A DNA stretch of 22,521 nt from Luminiphilus sp. Its GTDB lineage: Bacteria > Pseudomonadota > Gammaproteobacteria > Pseudomonadales > Halieaceae. The stretch is taken from contig JAKMEU010000004.1 in NCBI GenBank assembly GCA_022425845.1, forward strand, positions 1-22,521. The letters run 5' to 3'. The position numbers and the translations under genes are program-made. Position 1 is the stretch's first letter. Each line of letters begins with the position of its first letter. Positions 22,137 through 22,521 of this stretch are shown here, one piece after another. Under the pieces are notes generated by a model. That model was given only the letters and a program-made list of their open reading frames with translations, did not search any database and was not told where the DNA came from.

Positions 22137-22521
22137 AAATCCCAAACGCCGTGGCCAAGACGTTCGCCCCGGCGCTCAAATTTGGTTTCCGGACGCCACG
22201 AAGGTCGTTCCGCGTAGCCATCATCCGTTGCGGTATTGCGCAGGCCGGGCTCAGCCCGCAACACCTCAAGCATATGCTCGGCGTAAGGGCCCCAATCGGT
22301 AGCGAGGTGCAACAGGCCCCCGTTAGCAAGCAGCGTCACCGCTTTCCTGACAAATTCTGGCTGAATTAACCTGCGTTTGTGGTGGCGTTTTTTATGCCAG
22401 GGATCAGGGAAAAAAATCTGCAGGCAGTCGACGCTGGCCGGGGCGATGCAGTGGTCCAGAACCGTGACCGCATCGTCGGCGAAGACACGAATATTATCGA
22501 TCTCCTGATCCAGGGCCTGTC
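22118..22521 (-). CDS. trmB: tRNA (guanine46-N7)-methyltransferase, C-terminal part (runs off the window edge)
   Basis: Read from the window edge, the frame stays open to the TGA at 22118 and gives about 133 C-terminal residues. It contains the hallmark FFPDPWHKKRHHKRRLIQP, then GGLLHLATDWGPYAEHML, and the ending PETKFERRGERLGHGVWDLL. These are the TrmB catalytic Asp region and the C-terminal tRNA-binding segment. The enzyme methylates G46 in the variable loop of tRNAs using SAM. The N-terminal half, with the SAM-binding motif I, lies outside the window. The gene is convergent with hemW, with 8 bases between stops; the same gene group occurs at this location in Pseudomonas. Confidence 0.95.
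   Translation of the reverse strand, partial: QALDQEIDNIRVFADDAVTVLDHCIAPASVDCLQIFFPDPWHKKRHHKRRLIQPEFVRKAVTLLANGGLLHLATDWGPYAEHMLEVLRAEPGLRNTATDDGYAERPSWRPETKFERRGERLGHGVWDLLFSKR

Noticed and set aside
1..22521. CRISPR array, tRNA/rRNA genes, insertion sequence, prophage or genomic island
   Set aside because: No regular short repeats, no tRNA-like cloverleaf found by eye, no transposase or integrase motifs; nearly all space is occupied by conserved housekeeping genes.

Overview
The window is a GC-rich, gene-dense stretch of a gammaproteobacterial chromosome. The gene order gshB - tonB-like - yqgE - ruvX - pilU/pilT - yggS - proC - yggT - metX - metW - DUF4426 - rdgB - hemW - trmB matches, from memory, the Pseudomonas aeruginosa neighbourhood around PA0382-PA0407. 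Two differences are visible: pyrR/pyrB/pyrC are absent between ruvX and pilU, and a TonB-dependent receptor lies at the left end. A marine gammaproteobacterium related to the Cellvibrionales/Halieaceae is plausible, but the sequence alone does not fix the taxon. I saw no rRNA, tRNA, CRISPR array, insertion sequence or prophage. No gap between genes exceeds 300 bases.

Layout. (1) 1-2100: the N-terminal part of an outer-membrane TonB-dependent receptor, cut by the window edge, and a small exported Ala/Glu-rich protein of unknown role, both on the minus strand. (2) 2349-4456: an FAD-linked D-2-hydroxyacid dehydrogenase, probably of the D-2-hydroxyglutarate type, convergent with rpiA. (3) 4527-9753: the most interesting unit, an S-adenosylmethionine-cycle operon. 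It encodes an ArsR-type repressor fused to a methyltransferase-like sensor domain (SahR type), then metK, ahcY, metF and rsmE, all tightly spaced. A perfect 18-bp palindrome lies over the -35 box of a good sigma70 promoter whose predicted +1 is the A of the sahR start codon, so the mRNA is probably leaderless. (4) 9735-10988: a membrane-anchored alpha/beta hydrolase on the minus strand. (5) 11063-13775: gshB, a TonB-like protein, yqgE and ruvX. (6) 13772-15960: the type IV pilus retraction ATPases pilT and pilU on the minus strand. (7) 16018-22109: yggS, proC, yggT, metX, metW, a DUF4426 protein, rdgB and hemW, running as one or two long operons with several overlapping genes and non-ATG starts. 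(8) 22118-22521: the C-terminal part of trmB on the minus strand.

How the genes work together. MetX/MetW make activated homoserine for methionine synthesis. MetF supplies methyl-tetrahydrofolate, MetK turns methionine into SAM, and AhcY removes the S-adenosylhomocysteine (SAH) left by methyltransferases. SahR would sense SAH and adjust metK-ahcY-metF, and probably also the rRNA methyltransferase gene rsmE. PilT/PilU and the TonB-like protein may be linked through twitching motility, as reported for TonB3 in Pseudomonas. The rest is conserved housekeeping: glutathione, proline, PLP homeostasis, nucleotide-pool cleaning and tRNA/rRNA modification. I see no wholly new multi-gene system. The best leads are the SahR control region, the inclusion of rsmE in its operon, and the uncharacterised exported proteins.
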